This document shows, piece after piece, positions 8,290 through 18,624 of a stretch of DNA of 56,453 nucleotides. The DNA is from Gammaproteobacteria bacterium (lineage in GTDB: Bacteria; Pseudomonadota; Gammaproteobacteria; GCA-001735895), in the NCBI GenBank assembly GCA_014382695.1, contig JACNJF010000128.1, positions 1 through 56,453 on the forward strand. The letters are read 5' to 3'. The notes under the pieces were generated by a model, which saw only the letters and a list, made by a program, of their open reading frames with translations, was not told the origin of the DNA and made no database searches. Within the stretch, counting starts at the first letter, position 1, and every line of letters starts with the position of its first letter. The translations under genes and the position numbers were made by a program.

Positions 8290-9897
8290 ATGCATAAAAA
8301 TCTTAAAAAGACTCTCACTGAGCTGGTTTTCGATAACCGCTTCACCCATTGTTTACCCGCCGATCCGCTACTGACTAACCGACGCCGACAGGTCAAAAAC
8401 GCCTGTTTTTCATGGGTTGATCCTGCCGATTCAAGTAATCCCGAATTGATTGCCCTGTCGCATGAAATGCTGAATGCGCTTGATCTAGATCCCGAGACAC
8501 TCGATTCTCAGCACTTTCTGCAGGTGTTTGCGGGTAACCAGTTGTTACCGGGTATGCAACCCTACGCGATGTGTTACGGCGGACATCAGTTCGGGCACTG
8601 GGCCGGTCAGCTGGGTGATGGACGCGCGATTATCCTCGGCGACGTGATCAATAATGAACGCCAACGCTGGAGCCTGCAGCTCAAGGGTGCCGGTCCAACT
8701 CCATACTCCAGAACCGCGGATGGCTATGCGGTACTGCGTTCCTCGATCAGGGAATTCCTCTGCAGCGAAGCGATGTTTCACCTGGGAGTACCGACCACAC
8801 GAGCCTTAAGCCTGGTACTGTCCGGTGAAAAAGTGGTCAGGGATATGTTTTATGACGGGCATCCAGAATACGAGCCGGCGGCGATCGTGTGTAGAGTTGC
8901 TCCCAGCTTTACCCGCTTTGGAAACTTTCAGATTCTGACCGCTCAGAATGATATTGAAAATCTGACCCGACTGGTCGACTACACTATCCAAACCGACTAC
9001 CCGCATCTGGGTCCACCCGATAAACAGGTGTATCTCGAATGGTTTAGGGAAATCTGCACGCGGACTGCCGACATGGTCGTGCACTGGATGCGGGTTGGGT
9101 TTGTGCATGGGGTGATGAATACCGACAATATGTCGATTCTGGGGCTGACTATTGACTATGGCCCCTATGGCTGGCTGGAAAACTATGATCCGGACTGGAC
9201 CCCGAATACCACCGACGCGAATGGGCGCAGATACCGTTTCTCTAATCAGTCACAGATTGCACAGTGGAATTTACTGCAGTTGGCCGAAGCTATCTATCCG
9301 CTGATCAACGAAACCACGCCGCTGGAGCTGGCTTTGCAGCATTACAATAATTATTACCAGCAGCAATGGCAGGCGATGATGGCTACCAAGCTCGGTTTTG
9401 CGCACAGTTCAAGCGAGATCGAAATGTTAGCCAAAGGTTTGCTCAAGTTGCTGGAAAGTATCGAAACCGATATGACTCTGTTTTACAGGGCGCTGGCATC
9501 CTTCGACTTACCTGAAACGGATTTTGAAGATAATGAATTGCTGCAGTCGATCTTTGCTAAAGTCTGGTATCAGCCTGAACAAGTGGATGCCAGTTATCTT
9601 GATCAGTTGAAAGCATGGCTTATTCAGTACCGCAAGATCTGCACCTCATTGGCTCTCAGTGAGGCTGACAGAGTCCAACAGATGAATAGTGTAAACCCAA
9701 AGTATGTACTCAGAAATTATCTGGCGCAGCAGGCTATAGATAAAGCGGGTCAGGGTGATTATACAATGGTGCAGGAATTGCTGGAGGTACTCAGAAGGCC
9801 CTACGATGAACAGCCGGAGAAAGAAATATTTGCCGCAAAAAGACCGGAATGGGCACGTCATCGTGCAGGATGTTCGATGCTTTCCTGTAGTTCCTGA
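8290..9897 (+). CDS. selO: Protein adenylyltransferase SelO (YdiU family)
   Basis: This is a pseudokinase-fold enzyme that transfers AMP from ATP to Ser, Thr or Tyr of proteins, known from work on E. coli SelO. Family motifs are clear: YGGHQFGHWAGQLGDGRA, LKGAGPTPYSRTADG, VLRSSIREFLCSEAM, VHGVMNTDNMSILG and IDYGPYGWLE. The length of 535 aa is slightly longer than usual. The C-terminus reads CSMLSCSS, with Cys in the third-last position where some animal and bacterial homologues have selenocysteine (U-S-S). A TACAAT overlaps the start codon; its significance is doubtful. The gene stands alone, 76 bp after hemY. Confidence 0.96.
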   Translation: MHKNLKKTLTELVFDNRFTHCLPADPLLTNRRRQVKNACFSWVDPADSSNPELIALSHEMLNALDLDPETLDSQHFLQVFAGNQLLPGMQPYAMCYGGHQFGHWAGQLGDGRAIILGDVINNERQRWSLQLKGAGPTPYSRTADGYAVLRSSIREFLCSEAMFHLGVPTTRALSLVLSGEKVVRDMFYDGHPEYEPAAIVCRVAPSFTRFGNFQILTAQNDIENLTRLVDYTIQTDYPHLGPPDKQVYLEWFREICTRTADMVVHWMRVGFVHGVMNTDNMSILGLTIDYGPYGWLENYDPDWTPNTTDANGRRYRFSNQSQIAQWNLLQLAEAIYPLINETTPLELALQHYNNYYQQQWQAMMATKLGFAHSSSEIEMLAKGLLKLLESIETDMTLFYRALASFDLPETDFEDNELLQSIFAKVWYQPEQVDASYLDQLKAWLIQYRKICTSLALSEADRVQQMNSVNPKYVLRNYLAQQAIDKAGQGDYTMVQELLEVLRRPYDEQPEKEIFAAKRPEWARHRAGCSMLSCSS

Positions 9898-10000
9898 AAA
9901 AGCGAAATTTTTATTGGCTGCTGCGTGACATTATCACATTCTAATATAATGAATTACTGTATATTGCGCTCATTGTTAAACTTTGAATGAGACCAAAAAA

Positions 10001-10564
10001 ATGAAAAAATCAGTAAGTTCACTCCTCGTTGCTTCCGCTTTAGCTATTTCCAGTCAGGCCGCTATAGCTTCTGGCTGGGAATTTTTTCCAGTACAGAATG
10101 ATGACTACCAGTTCGCTCCTCAGCTGTCCGTTGTTGGCGGAAGCATGAAACCAGCAGATGGTGATAGCGGTTCCATCAGCGGTATCGAACTGGCGATTAA
10201 CTGTCCACTGCTAAAGGCACCGAATGGCGTGATCCGTCAGCAGATCAGTATTACCAACTACGATGAAAGCGGCGTTGAAATTCAGTCGTTTGAATTAAAC
10301 CCGCATTATCAGATCGAAGTTGCACCTGATGTAGCCTTCGGTTTTGGCCCGGGATTTGGTTATCTGACCGCCGATGCTGCTGGTCTGGATGACAGTGCTA
10401 TCACGCTGCAGGCTGGAGCTACTCTAAGCTACACCATGGGCCAGGTTGTAATTGGTGCCGAAGCACGTTATCAGCTGGCGGTTAGTGATATCAAAACAAC
10501 GACTGGTGCCGAGGTTGATCTGGATAACACCCGATTTATGGTTAAACTGGGTTACCGATTCTAA
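10001..10564 (+). CDS. Small secreted outer-membrane beta-barrel-like protein
   Basis: The protein has 187 aa with a clear Sec signal peptide (MKKSVSSLLVASALAISSQA, predicted cleavage near AIA-S at residue 23). The mature part has alternating amphipathic strands and ends RFMVKLGYRF, a terminal Phe pattern typical of outer-membrane barrels. The fold resembles small OmpA/OmpW-like eight-strand barrels, but no specific family was recognised. The ATG at 10001 was used rather than an upstream TTG at 9983, because it starts the signal peptide. A strong terminator follows, so it is probably monocistronic. Confidence 0.8.
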   Translation: MKKSVSSLLVASALAISSQAAIASGWEFFPVQNDDYQFAPQLSVVGGSMKPADGDSGSISGIELAINCPLLKAPNGVIRQQISITNYDESGVEIQSFELNPHYQIEVAPDVAFGFGPGFGYLTADAAGLDDSAITLQAGATLSYTMGQVVIGAEARYQLAVSDIKTTTGAEVDLDNTRFMVKLGYRF

Positions 10565-10589
10565 CTTGAAGTAAAATATTGGTAAACAA

Positions 10590-10622
10590 AACGGCCCCGC
10601 AGCAGTGCGGGGCCGTTTTTAT
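10590..10622 (+). terminator. Rho-independent terminator after the barrel-protein gene
   Basis: A stem ACGGCCCCGC / GCGGGGCCGT with an AGCAGT loop (10591-10615) is followed by TTTTT. The A-rich sequence on the left may let it also serve radC, which converges from the right. Confidence 0.92.
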
Positions 10623-10642
10623 TTGGATCGGGTTGATTGGCG

Positions 10643-11314
10643 CTAAAGCAGGCCACGCTCGGAAAAGCATACCACTTCATCACCGATAATCAGATGGTCG
10701 AGCACGCGTATATCGACCAGTTCGAGAGCCTGGGTCAGGCGTCTGGTGATCTGGATATCGGACTGACTGGGTTCAGCCACACCAGACGGGTGATTATGCG
10801 CCAGTATCACGGCGGCGGCGTTATCTGCCAGTGCCTGTTTCACCACTTCGCGCGGATACACGCTGGCACTACTGATGCTGCCACGAAACAGTTCCCGGTA
10901 GATAATCACCCGATGCTTGTTATCCAGCATCAGACAGGCGAACACTTCCTGTTCATAATCGCGCATCAGGGAATGCAGGTAATGACGCGTCTGTTCGGGG
11001 CTATTAATCGAAACTTCCCGCTGCAGGGCTTCGCCAAGATGGCGTCGGGCCATTTCCAGTACCGCCTGTAACTGCGCGTACTTGGCAGGACCGAGGCCCT
11101 TGTAACTGCAGAAGTCGGATTTACTGCTGGTAAGTAGAGATCTTAATGAGCCAAAGTTGCTGAGTAAATCGCGTGCCAGATCGACAGCGGTTTTCCCCCT
11201 GATGCCGGTGCGTAAAAAGATGGCAAGCAATTCCGGGTCGGACAGGTTGCTGGCACCTTTCAGTAACAGTTTTTCGCGCGGTCTTTCCGCGATTGGCCAG
11301 TGCGTGATTGGCAT
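10643..11314 (-). CDS. radC: RadC family JAB/JAMM domain protein
   Basis: The protein has 223 aa. The N-terminal UPF0758 helical part ([20 protein letters not shown]) contains a helix-hairpin-helix-like segment. A C-terminal JAMM metalloprotease-fold domain follows, with the metal-binding motif HNHPSG and downstream S..D (PSQSD). The historical link to DNA repair is doubtful, so the molecular role remains open. The start ATG at 11314 is preceded by an AGGGAA ribosome site. It is divergent from coaBC with 47 bp between starts, the arrangement common in gammaproteobacteria. Confidence 0.95.
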   Translation of the reverse strand: MPITHWPIAERPREKLLLKGASNLSDPELLAIFLRTGIRGKTAVDLARDLLSNFGSLRSLLTSSKSDFCSYKGLGPAKYAQLQAVLEMARRHLGEALQREVSINSPEQTRHYLHSLMRDYEQEVFACLMLDNKHRVIIYRELFRGSISSASVYPREVVKQALADNAAAVILAHNHPSGVAEPSQSDIQITRRLTQALELVDIRVLDHLIIGDEVVCFSERGLL

Positions 11315-11361
11315 AACATTCCCTTGTTTTTTATTCCTGAAGAACCTGTAAAATAGAGCAA

Positions 11362-12570
11362 ATGACGGACTTGCACAATAAAAAAATTCTTCTCGGTATC
11401 AGCGGTGGCATTGCTGCCTACAAAGCTGCCGAGTTTAGCCGACTGCTGATCAAGCAGGGTGCCACAGTGCGCGTCGTAATGACGGCAGCGGCGCAGGAGT
11501 TTATCCGTCCACTGACCTTTCAGGCACTGACCGGCAACCGGGTGTACTCCGAGTTGTTTGAGGCCGATGCACAAAATGCGATGGATCATATCGATCTGGC
11601 GCGCTGGGCCGATCTGCTGGTGATCGCCCCCGCCAGTGCGAATACCATCGCCAAACTGGCAGATGGTTACGCGGATAATCTCTTGCTGACCATTGCGCTA
11701 GCAACCCAGAGCAGGATTGCACTGGCTCCGGCCATGAACCAGCAGATGTATCAAAACCCGGCGAGTGCCGATAATCTGGCACGATTGCGTGATCGTGGCA
11801 TACAGCTATGGGGGCCGGATGAAGGCCTGCAGGCCTGTGGCGAAACCGGGCCGGGCAGAATGCTGGAGCCTGCCGTTCTGCTTTCCCATGTACAGAGGCT
11901 TTTTCAGCCTGGCCGTCTGACTGGTTGCAGGATCATGATTACCGCCGGGCCAACCCGTGAAGCGATCGATCCGGTGCGTTATATTTCAAATCGAAGTTCC
12001 GGCAAGATGGGCTATGCACTGGCACAGGCGGCGCTGGATGCTGGTGCCGCAGTCACCCTGGTCACGGGTCCGGTATGCCTGCAACCACCCGCTGGGTTGC
12101 GCGTTTTAAAATGCCAGAGTGCGGAAGAAATGTACCAGCAGGTCATGTCCACGATCGGCGAGCAGGATATATTTATTGCCAGTGCTGCGGTCGCCGATTA
12201 CCGGGTAGACACGATCGCCAGCGAAAAGATAAAAAAATCGGCTCCACAGATGCAGTTAACACTGACTAAAAATAAGGACATTCTGGCCGCGGTTGCGGCA
12301 CTCGAGAGGAAACCCTTCTGTGTCGGATTTGCGGCTGAAACCAGTGATCTGGAGCAGTATGCGCTGTCCAAGCTGGAAAAAAAGAAGCTCGATATGGTGG
12401 CCGCTAATCGGGTGGATGATCCGCAATCCGGCTTCGATGTCGACATCAATGCGTTAACGGTATTCTGGACCGATGGCTCGCAGCAGTTGCCGCGCCAGAG
12501 TAAGACGCAACTGGCGATAGCACTGCTTGAGCTCATCGCGCAACGCTATCAGCGCATTCATCAACCCTGA
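11362..12570 (+). CDS. coaBC: Bifunctional phosphopantothenoylcysteine decarboxylase / synthetase
   Basis: This fused coenzyme A biosynthesis enzyme has 402 aa. The N-terminal CoaC flavoprotein (about 1-190) has [10 protein letters not shown], the catalytic His in [11 protein letters not shown], the PAMN motif and the Cys in [10 protein letters not shown]. The C-terminal CoaB synthetase (about 190-400) has [20 protein letters not shown] and the lysine-containing SEKIKK. CoaB condenses phosphopantothenate with cysteine using CTP; CoaC decarboxylates the product. dut follows 17 bp downstream and argB after that, probably as one operon. Confidence 0.97.
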   Translation: MTDLHNKKILLGISGGIAAYKAAEFSRLLIKQGATVRVVMTAAAQEFIRPLTFQALTGNRVYSELFEADAQNAMDHIDLARWADLLVIAPASANTIAKLADGYADNLLLTIALATQSRIALAPAMNQQMYQNPASADNLARLRDRGIQLWGPDEGLQACGETGPGRMLEPAVLLSHVQRLFQPGRLTGCRIMITAGPTREAIDPVRYISNRSSGKMGYALAQAALDAGAAVTLVTGPVCLQPPAGLRVLKCQSAEEMYQQVMSTIGEQDIFIASAAVADYRVDTIASEKIKKSAPQMQLTLTKNKDILAAVAALERKPFCVGFAAETSDLEQYALSKLEKKKLDMVAANRVDDPQSGFDVDINALTVFWTDGSQQLPRQSKTQLAIALLELIAQRYQRIHQP

Positions 12571-12587
12571 CTGAAACCTGTTAAGCA

Positions 12588-13936
<1,349 letters not shown>

Positions 13937-13945
13937 AGAGGTGTC

Positions 13946-13972
13946 GAGGCAGGGGTTCTAATCACCTGCCTC
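13946..13972. terminator. Possible bidirectional hairpin between argB and the DUF4124 gene
   Basis: A perfect 8-bp stem GAGGCAGG / CCTGCCTC with an 11-base loop lies between convergent genes and spans the stop codon of the minus-strand gene. There is no long T run on either side, so termination efficiency is uncertain. Confidence 0.4.
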
Positions 13973-14659
13973 AGCCTTCTCCTTCTGTAACTGTTTCAGT
14001 TCGCGATAACGTATCAGGTCGGTTACATACTGCTGTTTGACTTTTTCGCGCTCATCCATTTTTAACGAAAGATGTTGCTGTTTGGACAGCACCTTGTCCG
14101 TATGGTATTCAATTTTCTGTGCCTGCCCGCCAGCTATAACTTTGCCTTTATCGGTAAAGCGCTGTTTTGCAATTCTTTCTTCGGTTTCCAGTTTTTCCAT
14201 CTCGGACTCAATATTTTTATGTAGCAGGTTGATCACCGAGTCGATAACCGCCAGTCGTTCATCCTGGGCTTCGAGTATTTCTTCTTCATTGGTGAAGGTC
14301 ATCAGTAATACATTGTCATGATGTTCCTGTAACGCGGCCTCTCTGGCTTCTGTTTCGGCTTTTAGCTTCATTTCCCGATCCAGACGTTGCTGCTCATTGC
14401 GTTCACGCTGAATTTCTTCGCGCGATTTTGCGGCTTCCTGAGTAATCAGTATGCGGCCATCCGGGGCAATTTTCTGAAACCGTTTGCTCGACTGTTGCGT
14501 AGGCAGGGTATCGCTATAGCGAATCTGGCCATCTTCCTCGACCCATTTATACAGTGGTGCAGCATACAGTGCAGCAGCAAACCACTGACCCAGCAACACC
14601 GCGCCAGTAAACGCTATGGCGGAGGTTAAAGCGGTTGGAAAGGGCTTGTTTCGATACAT
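13958..14659 (-). CDS. DUF4124 domain protein with coiled coil
   Basis: The protein has 233 aa. A hydrophobic N-terminal segment (about 10-33, signal peptide or anchor) is followed by a DUF4124 motif, LYKWVEEDGQIRYSDTLP. A long, highly charged coiled-coil region (about 80-225) rich in Glu, Lys and Arg comes next. DUF4124 proteins are envelope proteins of unknown function, common in gammaproteobacteria. The location between argB and pyrE is also seen in relatives. It converges with argB. Confidence 0.8.
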   Translation of the reverse strand: MYRNKPFPTALTSAIAFTGAVLLGQWFAAALYAAPLYKWVEEDGQIRYSDTLPTQQSSKRFQKIAPDGRILITQEAAKSREEIQRERNEQQRLDREMKLKAETEAREAALQEHHDNVLLMTFTNEEEILEAQDERLAVIDSVINLLHKNIESEMEKLETEERIAKQRFTDKGKVIAGGQAQKIEYHTDKVLSKQQHLSLKMDEREKVKQQYVTDLIRYRELKQLQKEKAEAGD

Positions 14660-14795
14660 GGGTAAGGGGTTATTCCTGTAGAAATATTGTGATCAGCCTG
14701 TAGCAGTATCCAGCGATTTGGTGATCGACGCAATCAGCATAATTATTATTTCATACTCCAGTCGATAAAACGAGGTCATAAAAAAATGGAAAAGG

Positions 14796-15587
14796 CTAAT
14801 GTATTGATAAATCGAAGGTTACAGGGCCTGAAACAGATTGTATATAGTCACCTCTGGTGTTGCTGAGCAGGGCGGCAACTCCCAGGTTCTGCAGATTCCA
14901 GTCGGTGTTGACGGGGATAACATGCCGCAGTTCGGGAGCCGCAGCCAACAACGGGCTGAGGTATCTTACGACACGCTGATGCTGCAGTTGTCGACCGCCA
15001 TTTTCACCCCTTTTGATAGCGCTGGTCAGATCGTTTTCAAACACCACGAAGCGTATCTGGTAGTCGGATAGAGTCACTATCTGAGAGTTAAGTTGCAACT
15101 CAAACTGCTGTGCTGTCGGCGTCACCGTTAGTTCGAGCCGGGCAGGCGAGTGTTCGCGATTGCTGCTTTGTATCAGTTGCACAACATGCTGGGTGCCGCG
15201 TGCTTCTTTGCCATCGACAAAAAATTCCGGGGTATAGATAGTGCGCTGCTGGTTGTTGCGGGCCAGTTTGCGTTGCCGGGCCGTATAGGCGGGGTCACCA
15301 AAACGATCCTTCCAGCCAATGTAGTCCCAGTAATCAACATGAAATTCCAGCACCAGTGTATCGAGCTCATGCTGCGGAGTTTCAATCAGTTGCTGTAACC
15401 ATGTTTCGGCGGGCGGGCAACTGCTGCAGCCTTCTGAGGTGTACAGCTCAACCAGTGCGCTGCGCTTGAGTGAGCTGTTCAGAGTGATTGAATGTTCTGC
15501 CAGTAGCGAGCCGCTAGCCATACTCAGAATCACGCTGACTAGTGCAGGTAACGCTAATGATTGCATAGAGCTGTTTAACAAAGGCAT
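14796..15587 (-). CDS. DUF1223 family thioredoxin-like secreted protein
   Basis: The protein has 263 aa with an N-terminal signal sequence (hydrophobic to about residue 30, cleavage near LLA-EH). A DUF1223 domain follows with the thioredoxin-like redox motif in YTSEGCSSCPPAE (Cys-Ser-Ser-Cys), then VLEFHVDYWDYIGWKD and YTPEFFVDG, all family hallmarks. It is probably an exported thiol-disulfide protein; the substrate is unknown. A second ATG at 15566 could also start the signal peptide. The gap to the upstream pyrE (56 bp, same strand) is small, so co-transcription is possible. Confidence 0.85.
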   Translation of the reverse strand: MPLLNSSMQSLALPALVSVILSMASGSLLAEHSITLNSSLKRSALVELYTSEGCSSCPPAETWLQQLIETPQHELDTLVLEFHVDYWDYIGWKDRFGDPAYTARQRKLARNNQQRTIYTPEFFVDGKEARGTQHVVQLIQSSNREHSPARLELTVTPTAQQFELQLNSQIVTLSDYQIRFVVFENDLTSAIKRGENGGRQLQHQRVVRYLSPLLAAAPELRHVIPVNTDWNLQNLGVAALLSNTRGDYIQSVSGPVTFDLSIH

Positions 15588-15643
15588 ACAGACTAAGACA
15601 GAAGCTATAGCGGTAGGTTCCGGCTCCAGGTCCGTCGTTCGAC

Positions 15644-16282
15644 TCAGGCGGTACCGTATTGTTGACGATATCGCTGTACCGCCTGCAGCTGACTGGAATC
15701 ACCTTTCGACTCGAGATAGCTCATGATATCGGCCAGCTGGATGATCGGAATCACACGCATGCCGAGCTGCTCCAGTTCTTCGATGGCGGACTGTTGGCCC
15801 TGGCCTTTTTCCTGCCGATCGAGAGCGATAGTGACGGCCACGACTCTGGCCCCTAAAGATTGTATCAGCTGCATCGACTGGCGAATGGCAGTGCCTGCGG
15901 TTATCACGTCATCGATGATCAGGATGTCGCCCTTGATTTCAGCACCGACGATCTGACCGCCTTCACCGTGATCCTTTTTTTCCTTGCGGTCGAAGGCATA
16001 CGGTTTGTTCAGATTAAACTTTCGGTACAGGCTACTGACCGTAATCGCCGCCAGTGGAATGCCCTTGTAGGCGGGGCCAAACAGCACATCAAAATCGAGT
16101 TTAGAATGAGTGATGGCCTGGGCATAGAAATCGCCCAGTGCATCCATGTCCTGACCGGTGTTGAGCAGCCCGGCATTGAAGAAATAGGGACTGACACGAC
16201 CCGATTTGAGGGTGAGTTCACCGAATTTTAAAACCCCACGCTGGATACAGAAATCGAGAAATTGTTGCTGAAATTTGAGCAT
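15644..16282 (-). CDS. pyrE: Orotate phosphoribosyltransferase
   Basis: This enzyme makes orotidine 5'-phosphate from orotate and PRPP in pyrimidine synthesis. The protein is 212 aa, the usual size. Visible are FGELTLKSGRVSPYFFNAGL at the N-terminus, FGPAYKGIPLA, the flexible catalytic loop FDRKEKKDHGEGG, and the PRPP-binding motif ILIIDDVITAGTA. It is divergent from the Crc/ExoIII-like gene, as pyrE and crc are in Pseudomonas. Confidence 0.97.
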   Translation of the reverse strand: MLKFQQQFLDFCIQRGVLKFGELTLKSGRVSPYFFNAGLLNTGQDMDALGDFYAQAITHSKLDFDVLFGPAYKGIPLAAITVSSLYRKFNLNKPYAFDRKEKKDHGEGGQIVGAEIKGDILIIDDVITAGTAIRQSMQLIQSLGARVVAVTIALDRQEKGQGQQSAIEELEQLGMRVIPIIQLADIMSYLESKGDSSQLQAVQRYRQQYGTA

Positions 16283-16403
16283 AGAGCACCTGTCGTTTTA
16301 TGAACTCATGTATGATACCCGATCATTTGAGAACAGGCCGAAATTTGTCGCTGTTTTCGTTTTAAATCCGGTTTCAGGTCTACCGTCTGATGCAATCAAA
16401 CCA

Positions 16404-17180
16404 ATGAAAGTTATTTCGATCAATACCAACGGCATACGCTCTGCTGCGCGTAAGGGTTTCTTCGAATGGTTGCTGGGGCAGGATGCCGATATCATCTGCA
16501 TTCAGGAAACCAAGGCGCAATTCCATCAGTTGGAAGACGAACTGTTTCATCCGCCCGGCTATTTTAATGCCTACTACGATGCCCAGAAAAAGGGCTATAG
16601 CGGAACCGCGATCTACTCCCGCCGCGAGCCGCTGGAAGTGATACGCGGTTTTGGCGACAGTGAGTTTGATAACGAGGGACGCTATCTGGAATTCCGCTAT
16701 AAAAACATTTCCTTCGTTTCCCTGTACGCACCTTCCGGCTCTTCGGGAGAGCATCGTCAGGCATCCAAGGATCGTTTTCTGCATAGCTTCAGGCTGCATC
16801 TGCAATCGCTCAAGCGTAAACGCCGGGAGTTTATCATCAGTGGCGACTGGAATATTGCGCACCGTGAAATCGATCTGAAAAACTGGCGCCCGAATCAGAA
16901 GAACTCGGGTTTTCTGCCGCATGAGCGGGCATGGTTAACAGACCTGTTCGAGCGCGTCGGTTATGTCGATGCTTTCCGCATCGTGGATCAGCGCGCCGAG
17001 CAATACACCTGGTGGTCGAATCGCGGCCAGGCCTGGGATAAGAATGTCGGCTGGCGCCTCGACTACCAGCTGGTGACACCACGCCTGCAGGCAGCGGTTC
17101 AGTCTGCCGAAATCTATAAAGCGCAGCGCTTTTCTGATCATGCCCCGCTGATCATGCAGTATGACTATGAGATTGACTGA
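16404..17180 (+). CDS. Exodeoxyribonuclease III family protein, Crc-like by position
   Basis: The protein has 258 aa of the endonuclease/exonuclease/phosphatase fold. The ATG at 16404 gives MKVISINTNGIR, aligning with ExoIII and Crc; an in-frame extension to 16275 was rejected. It is next to and divergent from pyrE, exactly where Pseudomonas has crc. Unlike Pseudomonas Crc, which has lost nuclease residues, this copy keeps the ExoIII set: Asn7, the Glu in CIQETKAQ (residue 35), Asp and Asn in SGDWNIAH, the Asp in WRLDYQL and the Asp-His pair in FSDHAPL. It shares with Crc the stretches KRRREF, IDLKNW, ERAW and YDYEID-like ends. It may be a working AP endonuclease/exonuclease, a Crc-type regulator, or both. 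Confidence 0.88.
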   Translation: MKVISINTNGIRSAARKGFFEWLLGQDADIICIQETKAQFHQLEDELFHPPGYFNAYYDAQKKGYSGTAIYSRREPLEVIRGFGDSEFDNEGRYLEFRYKNISFVSLYAPSGSSGEHRQASKDRFLHSFRLHLQSLKRKRREFIISGDWNIAHREIDLKNWRPNQKNSGFLPHERAWLTDLFERVGYVDAFRIVDQRAEQYTWWSNRGQAWDKNVGWRLDYQLVTPRLQAAVQSAEIYKAQRFSDHAPLIMQYDYEID

Positions 17181-17203
17181 GTGCAGGATATAGGACACAG
17201 GGC

Positions 17204-18568
17204 ATGAAGAAGCTGATCAGCCAGCATAACTGGGCGCAGTCGTTCCAGGTTTATAAAAACCGCAAGGTGGTTTCGATGCTGTTTCTGGGGTTCTCTGCCG
17301 GGTTGCCGATACTGCTGGTGTTTGGAACCCTGTCGGCCTGGCTGCGCGTGGAAGGCGTGGATAAAACCACGATAGGTTTTGTGAGCTGGGTTGCGCTGGC
17401 CTATGGCTTCAAGTTTATCTGGTCACCACTGGTTGATCGCCTGGCGTTGCCGTGGTTGGGAAAATGGCTGGGACAGCGCAGAAGCTGGATGCTGCTGGCA
17501 CAGATCGGGGTTATCTATGGCTTGATCAGTATGGCCTTGAGTGATCCGGTTAGCGGGTTACAGGCGGTCATCGTGTTTGCGATAGTGACCGCATTTTCAT
17601 CCGCGACTCAGGATATCAGTATCGACGCCTGGCGTATCGAGGCCATCGGTGACGACTTTCAGGGTGCGATGGCGGGTGCCTACCAGCTCGGTTATCGCCT
17701 TGGAATGATCCTGGCTGGCGGCGGAGCTTTCAGTCTCGCGCACTTCTATGGCTGGCCCACCGCCTACCTGTGGATGGCTTTTTTTATGTTGAGTGGGGTG
17801 ATCACGGTATTACTGATCGAAGAGCCGGATCATTCGGAGCGCTTAAAAAATATACAGCTGGAACAGCAGATGTTCGAGCAGTTAAACCTGCTGCAGGGCT
17901 GTCCCTCAGCGCTTGTGCGATTTCAGCAGTGGGTGGTGGCTGCGGTGATCAGCCCGTTTGCCGAATTCTTTGCCCGGAATGGCCTGTTTGCAGTCGTGAT
18001 CCTTGGCTTTATCATGGTGTTCCGCATCAGTGATATTACGCTCGGGGTGATGGCTAATCCGTTTTATATCGATATGGGCTATAGCGAACTGGATATAGGT
18101 CTGGTGACCAAAACGGTAGGCCCGTTCGTGACCATCGGCGGAGCGCTGCTGGGCGGGGTGCTGGTGATGCATTACGGTCGCATGCGGATGCTGATGACGG
18201 GTGCGATTCTGGTGGTGATCACCAATCTGCTGTTCGCCTGGCTGGCTACGCAGGATGCCGAATTAATCTGGCTAATCCTGGTGGTGGGTGCCGATAATCT
18301 GGCTGCGGGTATTGCCACGACGACCTTTATTGCCTATCTATCGGCCTTAACCAATAAGGCTTATACCGCCACCCAGTATGCTCTGTTTAGTTCGATCATG
18401 CTGTTACTGGCCAAGTTCGTGGCCGGCTTTTCCGGTCTGATTGTCGATGCCAGCAGCTATCCGATATTCTTCGCTTATGCCGCCGCATTGGGGGTTCCTT
18501 CGATCGGATTCATTCTGGTTTTGATGCGCCATGAAAACCTGCGCAAGGCGGAAAACTCTGCCCAGTAA
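17204..18568 (+). CDS. ampG: AmpG-type major facilitator permease
   Basis: This inner-membrane transporter of 454 aa has about twelve hydrophobic helices. The N-terminal pattern LGFSAGLPILLVFGTLSAWL, the segment FIWSPLVDRL and SATQDISIDAWRIE are characteristic of AmpG muropeptide permeases, which import anhydro-muropeptides from the periplasm for cell-wall recycling. The cell-wall recycling ligase mpl lies at 34 kb in the same window. The ATG at 17204 follows the nuclease stop by 23 bp, so the two may be co-transcribed. AmpG orthology is good; substrate range is inferred from the family. Confidence 0.88.
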   Translation: MKKLISQHNWAQSFQVYKNRKVVSMLFLGFSAGLPILLVFGTLSAWLRVEGVDKTTIGFVSWVALAYGFKFIWSPLVDRLALPWLGKWLGQRRSWMLLAQIGVIYGLISMALSDPVSGLQAVIVFAIVTAFSSATQDISIDAWRIEAIGDDFQGAMAGAYQLGYRLGMILAGGGAFSLAHFYGWPTAYLWMAFFMLSGVITVLLIEEPDHSERLKNIQLEQQMFEQLNLLQGCPSALVRFQQWVVAAVISPFAEFFARNGLFAVVILGFIMVFRISDITLGVMANPFYIDMGYSELDIGLVTKTVGPFVTIGGALLGGVLVMHYGRMRMLMTGAILVVITNLLFAWLATQDAELIWLILVVGADNLAAGIATTTFIAYLSALTNKAYTATQYALFSSIMLLLAKFVAGFSGLIVDASSYPIFFAYAAALGVPSIGFILVLMRHENLRKAENSAQ

Positions 18569-18624
18569 TAGCGACTGCGGGTATACTATTTTTATCGACC
18601 GCTTATTTATACAGAGTAAGTATT

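Noticed and set aside
8286-8291. TACAAT overlapping the selO start as a promoter
   Set aside because: No -35 element at suitable spacing, and transcription would begin after the only plausible start codon.
10637-11071. 144-codon open frame on the plus strand opposite radC
   Set aside because: It is antisense to a clear radC with its JAMM motif; no ribosome site and no recognisable motif.
16275-16403. 43-residue N-terminal extension of the Crc/ExoIII-like protein
   Set aside because: It overlaps the pyrE start on the other strand, and the family begins with MKVISINTNG at 16404.
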